DNA of 64,000 nucleotides, taken from Bacillota bacterium (GTDB taxonomy: Bacteria > Bacillota > Clostridia > Acetivibrionales > JANLFN01). Every line of letters begins with the position of its first letter. Within the stretch, counting starts at the first letter, position 1. Of this stretch, positions 25,623 through 34,732 are shown in pieces. Location of the stretch: NCBI GenBank assembly GCA_023397675.1, contig JAEWTV010000017.1:73240-137239 (forward strand), in the 5' to 3' direction. The notes under the pieces were generated by a model that was not told the DNA's origin, did not search any database, and saw nothing but the letters and a program-made list of their open reading frames with translations. The position numbers and the translations under genes were made by a program.

Positions 25623-26456
25623 TTAAGCCTTAAATCTATCCTCAATATACTGAATAGCACTATCCAGGTAGTTGGTGCCATGTTTTTCTATTTCACCTTT
25701 ATCACACAATTCTGCTATTAAAGGATCAATAGGTATCTTTCCAAGTACTTTTGTTCCCAAATTTTCAGAAATGGTATCAATCTTGCTCTCACCATACAGC
25801 CTAATCTCTTTGCCACAGTCAGGACATTTAAGATAACTCATATTCTCAACAATGCCCAGAACAGGTATGTTCATCAATTTGGCCATATTGTATGCCTTTT
25901 TTACAATAAGCGAAACAAGGTCCTGCGGTGATGTTACAATAATTATGCCATCCAGAGGTATAGTTTGAAAAACTGTAAGCGGGACATCCCCTGTTCCCGG
26001 AGGCATATCAAGGAATAAATAATCGACATCTCCCCATATAACATCTGTCCAAAACTGCTTTACGGTTCCTGCAATTACAGGACCCCTCCATATTACAGGT
26101 GCATCCTCCTCTTCAAGTAGAAGGTTTACTGACATTATTCCAATACCATTATGGGTTTTTTGCGGGTAAATACCGAACTCAGACCCTTCCGCTTTTTTAT
26201 TTACACCAAATACTTTCGGAATTGATGGTCCTGTAATATCTGCATCAAGGATGCCGACACTATAACCCTTCCTGCGCATAGCAACCGCAAGCATGGATGT
26301 AACAAGCGACTTACCTACTCCGCCTTTTCCGCTTACAACCCCAATTACCTTCTTTATTGAATTAAGTTCATGTGTTTTTTCTATAAAACTCTGCTTTCTG
26401 CTTGAACAGTCTTTGGAACAGCTTCCACAATCTGTACTGCTGCAATTTTCACTCAT
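25623..26456 (-). CDS. Mrp/NBP35-family iron-sulfur carrier ATPase
   Basis: Cytoplasmic P-loop protein of 277 residues that carries or transfers Fe-S clusters. Deviant Walker A GKGGVGKS (residues 43-50), FLDMPPGTGD switch, and the CPDCG pair (CxxC) near residue 195 for the bridging cluster. The N-terminus has an added Cys-rich segment (CSSTDCGSCSKDC) as in NBP35-like Mrp proteins of anaerobes. AGGTGG precedes the start. It is unlinked to obvious Fe-S assembly genes here. Confidence in family is high; physiological target is unknown. Confidence 0.93.
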   Translation of the reverse strand: MSENCSSTDCGSCSKDCSSRKQSFIEKTHELNSIKKVIGVVSGKGGVGKSLVTSMLAVAMRRKGYSVGILDADITGPSIPKVFGVNKKAEGSEFGIYPQKTHNGIGIMSVNLLLEEEDAPVIWRGPVIAGTVKQFWTDVIWGDVDYLFLDMPPGTGDVPLTVFQTIPLDGIIIVTSPQDLVSLIVKKAYNMAKLMNIPVLGIVENMSYLKCPDCGKEIRLYGESKIDTISENLGTKVLGKIPIDPLIAELCDKGEIEKHGTNYLDSAIQYIEDRFKA

Positions 26457-26590
26457 ATTTTTGCCACCTCATAATCTCTTATTCTTATAGTTGTATTAAC
26501 TCTTTAACTTATTCATTATTATAGACTTAAAACAAAATAAACAGAAGGAATATATTTACTTCTACCCTAATTAACAAGTACTAAAAGGGA

Positions 26591-26622
26591 AAAATAAAAG
26601 GCCGCTTTATTAAGCAGCCCTT
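26591..26622 (-). terminator. terminator of the ribonucleotide reductase gene
   Basis: Stem GCTGCTT/AAGCGGC (one G-U pair) at 26601-26618 followed on the minus strand by CTTTTATTTTT. It is about 80 bases after the stop. Confidence 0.7.
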
Positions 26623-26704
26623 TATATATAAGGATTTCAAGGATTTGAGTTTTGAAATCAAGAATTTTATTATTTAACTAATTTATTTAATTTTGCTTTT
26701 TAGT

Positions 26705-29053
26705 CTACCCGCATTTCGAGAATCCGCAATTCCTGCATACCACGCAGCCACCTTCATGTTCCAAAGCCTTACCGCATTCAGGACATGCAGTCATTGTCGC
26801 TGCCATATTTTCGTCCTCTTCATTTTCCTTTTCAGGATTCATGCATACATCCTTAGTCGGGCATGTAGAGCAATTTTCATTTACGCATTTTGCAGTCGGC
26901 TTGGGTATATAGTTTTCGCTTGCTGATGTTTCGCTAAGCTCTTCTGCCTTACCGTTCTGAAGTTTAATAACCTTCTCTATAAGTCTTCCTATTGCATCTG
27001 GGCAGGATGTAACTTTGAGACCCTTTTGCCTTATAGTTGACGGACATCTGATACCCTTAAGCTGTTCTACAATTGCCTTGGCATCAATTCCTGCACGAAG
27101 TGCTATTGATACCAGACGGCTTGTAGCTTCAGACTGTGAAGGGCATCCACCAGCACGGCCTGTATTCGTGAACACTTCACAAATCCCGTATTCATCATAA
27201 TTAACGGTTATATAAAGGTTACCGCAGCCAATTCTAACCTTTTCGGTAAACCCTGTTGTTATGTCAGGCCTTGCCCTTGGAGAAATCCTGTCTGCACTTG
27301 CAGCCGTTTCATCAGTAGATTCAGGTTTTTCTTCCTTACCCGATACCTTTCCGATATTAAGCACCTGCATATCACGGCTTCCATCCCTGTATATAGTTAC
27401 ACCTTTGCAGTTAGATTTATACGCATGTACAAATACTTCCCTTACATCATCCAGGGTTGCTTCATGGCTTAAATTAACAGTCTTGGATACAGCATTGTCA
27501 GTATATTTCTGGAATGAAGCCTGCATTTTTACATGCCACTCGGGAGATATATCATGGGCTGTAGCAAATACATTCTGCACATCCTTTGGAATCTCGGGAA
27601 ACCCTTTAGCACTACCTTTCTTTGCTATCCTTCTCATAAGATCATCCGAGTAAAAGCCATCAATCATGGCAATCTGTTTGAATAAAGGATTAACTTCAAG
27701 AAGCTCGTCATTGTCCATAACATTTCTTATATAGGAGATTGCAAATAAAGGTTCAATACCGCTGGAAACACCGGCGATAATACTTAATGTACCTGTTGGT
27801 GCAATGGTGGTAGTTGTCGCATTTCTAACCTTAACCCCAAGTTCCTTATAAATACTGTTATCATATTCAGGAAAAACTCCTCTTTCCTTAGAAAGTTCTA
27901 TCGAAGCTTTCCTTGATTCATCCTGTATAAAGCTCATAACCTTTTCAGCAAGGTTTACAGCCCTTTGAGAATTATAAGGTATATTAAGCTTGCACAGCAT
28001 ATCCGCCCAGCCCATTACACCCAGGCCAATCTTTCGGGTTCCGCGAGTCATCTTGTCTATTTCCGGAAGCGGATATTTATTGACCTCAATTACATTGTCA
28101 AGGAAATGTACTGCTTTATGAACTACATCCTTAAGCTTATTATAATCAACTTCTGGCTTTCCGGCCGGATTCTTTATCATAAGGCTTAAGTTAATTGAAC
28201 CCAGATTGCAGGCTTCATAAGGCAACAGCGGTTGCTCCCCGCAGGGATTTGTGCTTTCAATCTGTCCAAGTCCTGGTGTTACATTGTCTTTGTTAAGCCT
28301 GTCGATAAATATGATACCCGGCTCACCATTGTTCCAGGCCATATTAACAATCATATCAAAAACTTCCCGTGCATTAAGTTTTCCTATAGGCTTTTTTGAA
28401 TGCGGATCAAATAATTCATAATCCCTTCCTTCCTCAACAGCCTTCATAAACTCTTCAGTAATTGCAACACTTATATTAAAGTTGGTAATATCTTTGTTGT
28501 CCTGTTTACAAGTAATAAAGTCAAGAATGTCAGGATGGTCTACTCTGAGGATACCCATATTGGCTCCTCTTCTTGTGCCGCCTTGCTTAACAGCCTCAGT
28601 AGCTGCGTTAAATACTTTCATAAAGCTTATGGGTCCACTGGCTACACCGCCTGTTGAATTAACTGAAGCCCCCTTTGGTCTCAGTCTCGCAAAGCTAAAA
28701 CCTGTGCCCCCTCCGCTTTTATGTATCAAAGCAGCATTTTTTATGGTTTCAAATATGCCTTCCATGGTATCTTCTACAGGAAGGACAAAGCATGCACTAA
28801 GCTGCCCTAATGGTCTTCCGGCATTCATAAGAGTTGGCGAATTTGGCAGGAATTCAAGATTTGTCATAATGTCAAAGAATTCCTTTTCAGTTTTTTGGAC
28901 TTCAGTTTCAGTAGTATAAGCTGCGTCTGCGGCAGCAACAGCTTTTGCTACTCTTCTGAACATACCTTCAACATCTTCTGTTAATTCTCCTACCTCATCT
29001 TTTGAGAGGTATCTTTTCTCCAGTACCCTAATTGCATTTTCAGATAAGTTCAT
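26705..29053 (-). CDS. nrdJ: adenosylcobalamin-dependent (class II) ribonucleotide reductase
   Basis: Reduces ribonucleotides to deoxyribonucleotides using coenzyme B12 and so works without oxygen. The 782-residue protein shows the class II hallmarks: PNSPTLMNAGRPLGQLSACFVLPVED near the substrate site, NPCGEQPLLPYEACNLGSINLS with the catalytic Cys, KSGGGTGFSF and an ATTTIAPTGTLS block. A C-terminal extension carries two Cys clusters (ENCSTCPTKDVC and CPECGKALEHEGGCVVCRNC), a zinc-ribbon-like thioredoxin-interacting tail. GGAGG is eight bases before the ATG. No B12 riboswitch fits in the leader; instead paired NrdR boxes overlap the promoter. Confidence 0.95.
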   Translation of the reverse strand: MNLSENAIRVLEKRYLSKDEVGELTEDVEGMFRRVAKAVAAADAAYTTETEVQKTEKEFFDIMTNLEFLPNSPTLMNAGRPLGQLSACFVLPVEDTMEGIFETIKNAALIHKSGGGTGFSFARLRPKGASVNSTGGVASGPISFMKVFNAATEAVKQGGTRRGANMGILRVDHPDILDFITCKQDNKDITNFNISVAITEEFMKAVEEGRDYELFDPHSKKPIGKLNAREVFDMIVNMAWNNGEPGIIFIDRLNKDNVTPGLGQIESTNPCGEQPLLPYEACNLGSINLSLMIKNPAGKPEVDYNKLKDVVHKAVHFLDNVIEVNKYPLPEIDKMTRGTRKIGLGVMGWADMLCKLNIPYNSQRAVNLAEKVMSFIQDESRKASIELSKERGVFPEYDNSIYKELGVKVRNATTTTIAPTGTLSIIAGVSSGIEPLFAISYIRNVMDNDELLEVNPLFKQIAMIDGFYSDDLMRRIAKKGSAKGFPEIPKDVQNVFATAHDISPEWHVKMQASFQKYTDNAVSKTVNLSHEATLDDVREVFVHAYKSNCKGVTIYRDGSRDMQVLNIGKVSGKEEKPESTDETAASADRISPRARPDITTGFTEKVRIGCGNLYITVNYDEYGICEVFTNTGRAGGCPSQSEATSRLVSIALRAGIDAKAIVEQLKGIRCPSTIRQKGLKVTSCPDAIGRLIEKVIKLQNGKAEELSETSASENYIPKPTAKCVNENCSTCPTKDVCMNPEKENEEDENMAATMTACPECGKALEHEGGCVVCRNCGFSKCG

Positions 29054-29073
29054 AGTAAGGCCTCCAATGAAAA

Positions 29074-29141
29074 CAACTATATTTAGTATAGTATATTTCT
29101 CCCAGCACAGTATATTGTATCATTTTTAAAAATCAAGTCAA
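29074..29141 (-). promoter_or_regulatory. promoter with paired NrdR boxes upstream of nrdJ
   Basis: Minus strand: TTGACT (29136-29141), 16-base spacer, TACAAT (29114-29119). Two 16-bp NrdR-box-like palindromes, 29105-29120 and 29074-29089, match the consensus ACACWATATATWGTGT at 13 and 12 of 16 positions. Their starts are exactly 31 bases apart, the spacing that puts both on one face of the helix and is characteristic of NrdR sites. The first covers the -10 box, so binding of the NrdR repressor would block transcription. nrdR itself is not in the window. Confidence 0.75.
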
Positions 29142-29220
29142 TATTAAAAAGTAACTTTTTTAATAGTAATTAAGTCCTATTAATTAAGGGATACAATGTA
29201 TTTTAATAAGTTACTGTAAA

Positions 29221-29256
29221 AAATAAAAGGCCGGGTTATTGACCCCAGCCTTTTTA
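29221..29256 (-). terminator. terminator of the DUF4015 lipid-anchored or membrane-anchored glycosidase-like gene
   Basis: Stem of about 10 bp (29226-29235 with 29243-29253, one G-U pair) ending in CTTTTATTTTT on the minus strand, 11 bases past the stop. Confidence 0.75.
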
Positions 29257-29266
29257 TTACAATATC

Positions 29267-30523
29267 TTATTTTGTTTCAAAGTAATCTGTTTTATATATA
29301 TTTGCAGGATCCCAAAGTATCCAGCCGTTTGATCCGCCATCATTTGCTGCTTTAATTTGTTCCTTTACCTGTGCAGGACCATATTTCTGTTTATACCCTG
29401 CCGGCAGATAACTTGCTGTAAATGCCTGTAGGTAAGGCCTGATCTTTGCTTTATAATCAGACACTGCAGATATCTTTGACATCGTTCTAAGCATTGTATT
29501 GTAGACCACTTTGTATGGTTCAAGATCAGGAGCTGTAAATTTAATCCCGTTAATCTCCTGCCCCACCCCATTATGCATTGCACCTGTTTTTGAAGCATTA
29601 GCAAAGTGTGATGGATAAATCATAGGACTTACATAATCGATGTCTTTTCCAACTCTTTCAATAATTTGTCCTATTGCTTCACCGTCTGACTGGCTTTCAC
29701 ATATAATTGCAAAAACATCGGCAGATACCTTTATGTCTTTTTTATGAAGTTCATCTGACGCTTTTTTAAGGAATTCTGAAATAATATCTGCCTTTGGAGA
29801 TATTTGACCATAACTTACCTGTTTTGATGTTGCATCAGGAAATCTTACGTAGTCAAATTGTATTTCATCAAAGCCTTTATCTGCTGCTTCTTTTGCTATA
29901 TCAATATTATATTGCTGGGCTTCTTCAGAAAAAGGCAGTATCCATCTTAAACCGTTATCATCTGTAAATGCCTGGCCATTTACTCTTTTTACAGCCAAAT
30001 CAGATCGCTTCTGCCCAAGATAATTATCTCTAAAGCATACTACTCTGCCTATTACATAAATATTATTTTCATGAAGCTTTTTAATTACTTCCTCAGGGTT
30101 ATACTTTTTATCGATTGCATTTATATTTTTTACTGCTTCAATATTTGAAGCATAATTTACCTTACCGCTTTCTTTAACATCAATTACAACGGCATTTAGA
30201 TTTGTAGTTTTTGTAAGTTCAATTATATGATCAATTGTTTTGGGTATTCCGGCTGAATCACCACTAAGATATACTGCTCTAACAGGATCTACTTTTAATC
30301 TCTTAGGTCCTTCAACAGTATTTTGTTGTGCAGTGCTTGTCTGGTTACTAGTCGTTGCTGTAGTATTCTGATTAGTTGATGAAGTGCTTATAGTGCTTTT
30401 CCCAGGATTTTCCCCCACCTTATTGTTGTTCTTACCTTTTGTAAGAAAATAAATACCTAAAAGTGCCACAACCAATACTGCTGTAATAACTAAAACAATC
30501 GGTATCTTATTTCTGTTTCTCAT
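29267..30523 (-). CDS. putative glycoside hydrolase, DUF4015 (GH-like TIM barrel), membrane-anchored
   Basis: About 418 residues. A single N-terminal membrane helix (IPIVLVITAVLVVALLGIYF) is followed by a 60-residue Asn/Thr/Ser/Gln linker, then a PF13200-type barrel: RAVYLSGDSAG, NAVVIDVKES, YVIGRVVCFRD, FDEIQFDYVRFPD, KVSADVFAI, VSPMIYPSHF and GSNGWILWDP. The paired acidic residues at strand ends (VIDVKE, QFDYVRFPD) are where glycoside hydrolases of this fold keep their catalytic acids. The protein should sit outside the membrane, perhaps acting on cell-wall glycans; the substrate is not known. AAGGAG precedes the internal ATG chosen here. Confidence 0.85.
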   Translation of the reverse strand: MRNRNKIPIVLVITAVLVVALLGIYFLTKGKNNNKVGENPGKSTISTSSTNQNTTATTSNQTSTAQQNTVEGPKRLKVDPVRAVYLSGDSAGIPKTIDHIIELTKTTNLNAVVIDVKESGKVNYASNIEAVKNINAIDKKYNPEEVIKKLHENNIYVIGRVVCFRDNYLGQKRSDLAVKRVNGQAFTDDNGLRWILPFSEEAQQYNIDIAKEAADKGFDEIQFDYVRFPDATSKQVSYGQISPKADIISEFLKKASDELHKKDIKVSADVFAIICESQSDGEAIGQIIERVGKDIDYVSPMIYPSHFANASKTGAMHNGVGQEINGIKFTAPDLEPYKVVYNTMLRTMSKISAVSDYKAKIRPYLQAFTASYLPAGYKQKYGPAQVKEQIKAANDGGSNGWILWDPANIYKTDYFETK

Positions 30524-30643
30524 AATTCTCCTTTTAACAACAAAATGTAATACTTTAAATTTATCAGAAATTAAGACTAAAAACAATATATGTATGTTTG
30601 GTTTTTTTATACTTATATCAAAACATTTGTTTTTAAGTATATT

Positions 30644-30674
30644 AAAAAAGGAAAGGTATATTTACCTTTCCTTT
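30644..30674 (-). terminator. terminator immediately after tRNA-Asn
   Basis: A perfect 12-bp stem (30647-30658 with 30663-30674) with a 4-base loop begins at the base after the encoded CCA end and ends in a T run on the minus strand. Confidence 0.9.
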
Positions 30675-30750
30675 TGGCTCCTCAAGTAGGACTCGAACCT
30701 ACGACCCTGCGGTTAACAGCCGCATGCTCTACCAACTGAGCTATTGAGGA
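30675..30750 (-). tRNA. tRNA-Asn (anticodon GTT)
   Basis: A 76-base tRNA on the minus strand. Acceptor arms TCCTCAA/TTGAGGA pair, discriminator G, and CCA is encoded. D-arm AGCTCAGTTGGTAGAGC, anticodon loop CTGTTAACC giving GTT, and T-arm GTAGGTTCGAGTCCTAC are all canonical. Confidence 0.97.
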
Positions 30751-30895
30751 AAGTATAACGGTAGTGTGTTTGTTCAACACATATAATATTATACTTATGC
30801 ACCCCTATCAGGTCAATAGCTTTTTTTTGCTTTTAAACTTCTTAATTCAATTTATTAAGTTAATCCTTTATATATCATGCTCTTTTGCAATCTAA

Positions 30896-31129
30896 CTAGT
30901 GTTTTCTACCGTATTGCAGCAACATTTCTCTTAATTTTGTAGCATGCATACCTTCATCTTCAGCAAATTTCTTAAATACTTCCTTTACATTATCTTCTTC
31001 AATCCTTTTAGAATTCATTTCAAAGTCCCTTACCATTTCCATTGAGTTCTGCCACAGTCTCAGAATCCTGTCATATGTGGTTATCATAATCTCATTGTCA
31101 TTTGTTTCATCATATCTTAAAGTTTCCAT
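30896..31129 (-). CDS. small ferritin-like/rubrerythrin-like helical protein
   Basis: Seventy-seven residues, nearly all helical: two amphipathic helices, the second with EVFKKFAEDEGMHATKLREML. The ExxxxxxE...EDEGMH pattern recalls one half of a ferritin-like four-helix bundle, where Glu and His bind iron; two copies would be needed to make a full di-iron site. No known name. AAGGAG lies upstream of the start. It lies downstream of rpoD on the same strand, after a terminator. Confidence 0.6.
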   Translation of the reverse strand: METLRYDETNDNEIMITTYDRILRLWQNSMEMVRDFEMNSKRIEEDNVKEVFKKFAEDEGMHATKLREMLLQYGRKH

Positions 31130-31235
31130 TATATTATCACTCCTTATTTAAGCTTAATTCTGTTATATGATTTATTTTTGCATAAATAAGGTTAATTATT
31201 CTAAACAAGATTTATTTGTAATGCCAATTAATGCA

Positions 31236-31266
31236 AAAGAAAAAACTCGATGTTTTATCGAGTTTT
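31236..31266 (-). terminator. terminator of the dnaG-rpoD operon
   Basis: Stem AAACTCGAT/ATCGAGTTT (31243-31251 with 31257-31265) overlaps the rpoD stop codon and is followed by TTTTTTC on the minus strand. Confidence 0.88.
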
Positions 31267-32344
31267 AATCGAGGTAATCCTTTAATTTTTTACTTCTGCT
31301 TGGGTGGCGAAGCTTTCTTAACGCCTTGGCTTCAATCTGCCTTATTCTTTCTCTTGTAACGTTAAACTCCTTACCAACCTCTTCAAGTGTTCTTGCTCTT
31401 CCGTCGTCTAGCCCGAATCTAAGGCGTAGAACCTTTTCTTCTCTGGCAGTCAAGGTATCAAGCACATCTATAAGCTGCTCTTTTAAGAGCGTAAATGCTG
31501 CTGCTTCTGACGGAGCCGGTGCATCATCATCAGGTATGAAATCTCCCAGATGACTGTCTTCCTCCTCACCTATAGGTGTTTCGAGAGAAACTGGTTCCTG
31601 TGAAATTTTCATTATTTCACGAACTTTATCAACCGACATATTCATTTCCTTGGCAATTTCTTCAGGCTGCGGCTCTCTGCCCAGTTCCTGCAAAAGCTGC
31701 CTTGAAACTCTTATAAGCTTATTAATTGTTTCAACCATATGAACAGGTATTCTTATTGTTCTAGCCTGGTCTGCTATTGCCCTTGTAATAGCTTGTCTGA
31801 TCCACCATGTAGCATATGTGCTGAACTTGTATCCCTTACGGTAATCAAACTTTTCAACAGCTTTTATAAGACCAAGGTTTCCTTCCTGTATAAGATCGAG
31901 GAACAGCATGCCTCTTCCGACATAACGTTTTGCTATGCTGACTACCAAACGAAGATTGGCCTCAGCAAGCCTGCGTTTGGCTTCATTGTCCCCGTTTTCC
32001 ATGTTCTTTGCAAGTTCTATTTCTTCATCAGCAGATAAAAGGGGCACTTTTCCAATTTCTTTAAGATACATCCTTACAGGATCATCTATACTAATACCTT
32101 CAGGTACTGAAATGTCGTAATCCTCTTCAGTAAGCTGGATATCTTCCATTTCAGCTTCAATGTCACCTACAATGTCAATACCCATGTTCTCAAGGGTTTC
32201 GTATATCTTTTCAACCTGATCGGGTTCAAGTTCTATTTCTTCAAAAGCATCCATTATTTCCTTATAGGTAAGCATTCCCTTACCCTTGCCTTTTTCTATA
32301 AGTTCCTTCAGGATTACTTTTCTTGTATCGTTATTGGCCTTCAC
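31265..32344 (-). CDS. rpoD: primary RNA polymerase sigma factor
   Basis: Housekeeping sigma factor (SigA/RpoD), 359 residues. An N-terminal acidic region 1.1-like segment is followed by region 1.2 (DPVRMYLKEIG), region 2 with the -10 recognition helix (YATWWIRQAITRAIADQ), region 3 (TINKLIRVSRQLLQELGREP) and region 4.2 (VTRERIRQIEAKALRKLRHP). It starts at GTG with AAAGGAGGGG upstream, 29 bases after dnaG, reproducing the classical macromolecular-synthesis operon order dnaG-rpoD. Confidence 0.97.
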   Translation of the reverse strand: MKANNDTRKVILKELIEKGKGKGMLTYKEIMDAFEEIELEPDQVEKIYETLENMGIDIVGDIEAEMEDIQLTEEDYDISVPEGISIDDPVRMYLKEIGKVPLLSADEEIELAKNMENGDNEAKRRLAEANLRLVVSIAKRYVGRGMLFLDLIQEGNLGLIKAVEKFDYRKGYKFSTYATWWIRQAITRAIADQARTIRIPVHMVETINKLIRVSRQLLQELGREPQPEEIAKEMNMSVDKVREIMKISQEPVSLETPIGEEEDSHLGDFIPDDDAPAPSEAAAFTLLKEQLIDVLDTLTAREEKVLRLRFGLDDGRARTLEEVGKEFNVTRERIRQIEAKALRKLRHPSRSKKLKDYLD

Positions 32345-32373
32345 CTAGTTCCCCCTCCTTTCTTCTGAAAATG

Positions 32374-34155
32374 TTAAAGTTTCTTTCTTTCCATAATAAG
32401 TTGATTCCACTCTATTTTTAATTTTTCAACATCCCCTTCTGACAAGCTTTCCTTATTATTCAGCAAGTCAAGAATTTCCTTTGTCCGTCTCATGTTCTTG
32501 CGTTTCATGAGGCTTCTTATCAAGTCCGAAACTGCCCTGCCATTATCCTCGAAACTGCATTCGTTCTGTATAATCCTTGCATATTCATTGGCACAGGATC
32601 CATCAAGCATACTTAACAGCTCTCCTGGAACAATGCCTTTGCTTTTTTCCATCTTTTCAGTTATTAAATTATATATGTTCCTGCTTTCTTCGTTGGCAAA
32701 ATCTTCTGCTTTTATTTTGTCCTTTACCAGCTTGTAAGTATTGTTATCCATACATATAATCGAAAGCAGCATACGTTCGTCGTGAATATTCGCCGAAGCA
32801 TTTACATCTTCCGCAACATCCGTTTTTTTAATTTCAGCTATATTGCCGGTACGTCTTACGTTTTCTTTCCTGTTTACTTTTTTATATACTTCAGAGATTA
32901 TAGCCTCTTCAGATATTTCATAATCATTTGCTACTTTTCTTGCATATGTTTCTATCTCAAATCTGTTGTTTGATTTAGCCAGCACTTCTGCAATCTTGTT
33001 TAAAAAGCTTATTTTACCCTGCGGACTGCTTATATCCATCTCTTTTCTATAAGATGCTATTTTGTATTCAAAAAGAGATGACGCATTGTCTACCAGCTTT
33101 CTGAAGGAATCCGGACCTTTCTTTTTAATATATTCATCCGGGTCCTTTCCGTCAGGAACTCTCAACACTCTTACGTTACAGCCGATATCATTCAATATTT
33201 CGAGGCCTCTCATTGTTGCGGACTGTCCTGCGGTATCCGCATCGTATGAAATAATTACCTCTTCAGAATACTTCTTTAGCATTCGTCCCTGGCTTTCTGT
33301 CAAGGCAGTGCCCAGAGAAGCTACAGTATTTATTATTCCACTCTGGTGAAGCGATATTACATCCATGTAGCCTTCAACGATGATAAGCTGCTTTTCACCG
33401 GAGTTTTTAGCAAAATTAAGTGCAAACAGGTTCTTGCCTTTACTATACACCGGAGTCTCAGGAGAATTCATGTATTTAGGCATCGAGGAGTCAAGAACCC
33501 TTCCTCCAAACGCAATTACATTCCCTCTTATATCAAATATGGGAAAAATAATTCTTCCCCTGAACCTGTCATAATACCCGCCTTTTTTACCGCTTAGCAC
33601 CAAGCCGCTAGTAAGTATGGTTTCATCCTCGAAACCTTTGCTTTTCAAATATCTGTATAGAGCATCCATTCCTTCGGGATGATAACCCAACCCGAACTTT
33701 TTAATGGTATTCTGGGTAATTCCTCTATTTTTTAAGTATTCATTTGCTTTTGAATACTTTCCTGACTCAAGCGTATTATAGAAAAAACGTGCTGCCTCAG
33801 TATTTATTATAAGTAAACTTTGCCTTAACCTGGATTTTTCCTCATCCTCAGCCCCGCCTTCGGGAAGCTGGATCTTAGCCCTGTCTGCAAGGTATCTGAC
33901 TGCCTCGATATATTCGAGGTTTTCCGCATTCATAATAAAATGAAATACGTTTCCGCCTTTACCGCAGCCAAAGCAGTAGAAAATCTGCTTGCCGGGTACT
34001 ACGCTGAAGGAAGGAGTCTTCTCCCTGTGAAAGGGACACAAACCGAAATAATCCTTGCCCTTTTTCTCCAGCTTTACATATTCAGAAATAATATCAACAA
34101 TATCATTATTGATTCTAATTTCTTCAATTATTTCATCAGAATATTTATTATACAT
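32374..34155 (-). CDS. dnaG: DNA primase
   Basis: Makes RNA primers for replication, 593 residues. CHC2 zinc finger at the N-terminus (CPFHREKTPSFSV ... YCFGCGKGG), catalytic core with EGYMDVISLHQSG and YDADTAGQSA of the Toprim metal site, and a C-terminal DnaB-interaction domain from about residue 450. Standard length. It heads the dnaG-rpoD operon. A Spo0A-box-like sequence lies about 150 bases upstream, which would fit the sporulation control known for this operon in Bacillus. Confidence 0.96.
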   Translation of the reverse strand: MYNKYSDEIIEEIRINNDIVDIISEYVKLEKKGKDYFGLCPFHREKTPSFSVVPGKQIFYCFGCGKGGNVFHFIMNAENLEYIEAVRYLADRAKIQLPEGGAEDEEKSRLRQSLLIINTEAARFFYNTLESGKYSKANEYLKNRGITQNTIKKFGLGYHPEGMDALYRYLKSKGFEDETILTSGLVLSGKKGGYYDRFRGRIIFPIFDIRGNVIAFGGRVLDSSMPKYMNSPETPVYSKGKNLFALNFAKNSGEKQLIIVEGYMDVISLHQSGIINTVASLGTALTESQGRMLKKYSEEVIISYDADTAGQSATMRGLEILNDIGCNVRVLRVPDGKDPDEYIKKKGPDSFRKLVDNASSLFEYKIASYRKEMDISSPQGKISFLNKIAEVLAKSNNRFEIETYARKVANDYEISEEAIISEVYKKVNRKENVRRTGNIAEIKKTDVAEDVNASANIHDERMLLSIICMDNNTYKLVKDKIKAEDFANEESRNIYNLITEKMEKSKGIVPGELLSMLDGSCANEYARIIQNECSFEDNGRAVSDLIRSLMKRKNMRRTKEILDLLNNKESLSEGDVEKLKIEWNQLIMERKKL

Positions 34156-34302
34156 TTAATATTCCCGGACATCTTCCTTTCACGCAGAATTATGTTTTTC
34201 CAAAATATCATAATTCCTTTTGAGAACCAAAATAGTATAATTATATATAACTAAAAGGTTCTGGTAAAAAATATGCCAATGTAGCTTTTGCATTTATATT
34301 TT

Positions 34303-34309
34303 TTCGACA
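34303..34309 (-). promoter_or_regulatory. candidate Spo0A box upstream of dnaG
   Basis: The minus strand reads TATGTCGAAAAAAT, with the TGTCGAA core of the Spo0A box (consensus TTTGTCGAAAAA). It is 148 bases before the dnaG start. A 7-base core can occur by chance in A+T-rich DNA, so support is modest. Confidence 0.4.
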
Positions 34310-34421
34310 TATTTATAAATATTCCTTCTTTTTTTATAAATTAATTTATATAATTGTGTCCTAATTAAATGTAAAAAACCACAAAGCATGATATATTCAA
34401 TATAAAATGGTTGGTTCTTTT

Positions 34422-34532
34422 CAAAACAAAATCTCACCTCAAAGCTGAAGAGATGAGAACATTACTTACTACTTAAACAATCCTTTTTTATGCCTGTATG
34501 GCATGTATTCCCATGTACAAAGTTTTGAGCTT
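34422..34532 (-). ncRNA. candidate small RNA or leader upstream of dnaG
   Basis: In the 577-base gap between dnaG and the DUF6514 gene, the minus strand has a TATAAT box (34539-34544), then about 110 bases without a protein frame, ending in a 9-bp hairpin (34432-34440 with 34450-34458) followed by TTTTGTTTT. The body contains an AUGCC/GGCAU hairpin (34490-34504). CUCAAA near its 5' end can pair with UUUGAG in the terminator loop region, offering an alternative fold. The -35 box is poor. I do not recognise an RNA family; it could be a free small RNA or an attenuator for dnaG. Confidence 0.35.
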
Positions 34533-34674
34533 TAGTTTATTATAGACATATATATTCTACATTAAATTAAAAATATCCTTCTTTAAATCTATGAATTATT
34601 TTTATTTCCAACAAAAGCCTATAATACTCAATTTTTATTTTTCCGTGTTTTTACAATTTTATTCACACAGGAAT

Positions 34675-34705
34675 CAAAAAAACCTGAAGTATAATACCTT
34701 CAGGT
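34675..34705 (-). terminator. terminator of the DUF6514 gene
   Basis: Perfect ACCTGAAG/CTTCAGGT stem (34682-34689 with 34698-34705) followed by seven T residues on the minus strand. Confidence 0.9.
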
Positions 34706-34732
34706 CTTCATTTACCTAGTTTTATTTAAATT

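Noticed and set aside
29054..29266. B12 riboswitch ahead of nrdJ
   Set aside because: The promoter is within about 90 bases of the start, leaving no room for a cobalamin aptamer, and no B12-box-like sequence is visible.
30896..31129. Full rubrerythrin or ferritin
   Set aside because: Only 77 residues and half of a di-iron helix bundle; kept as ferritin-like small protein only.
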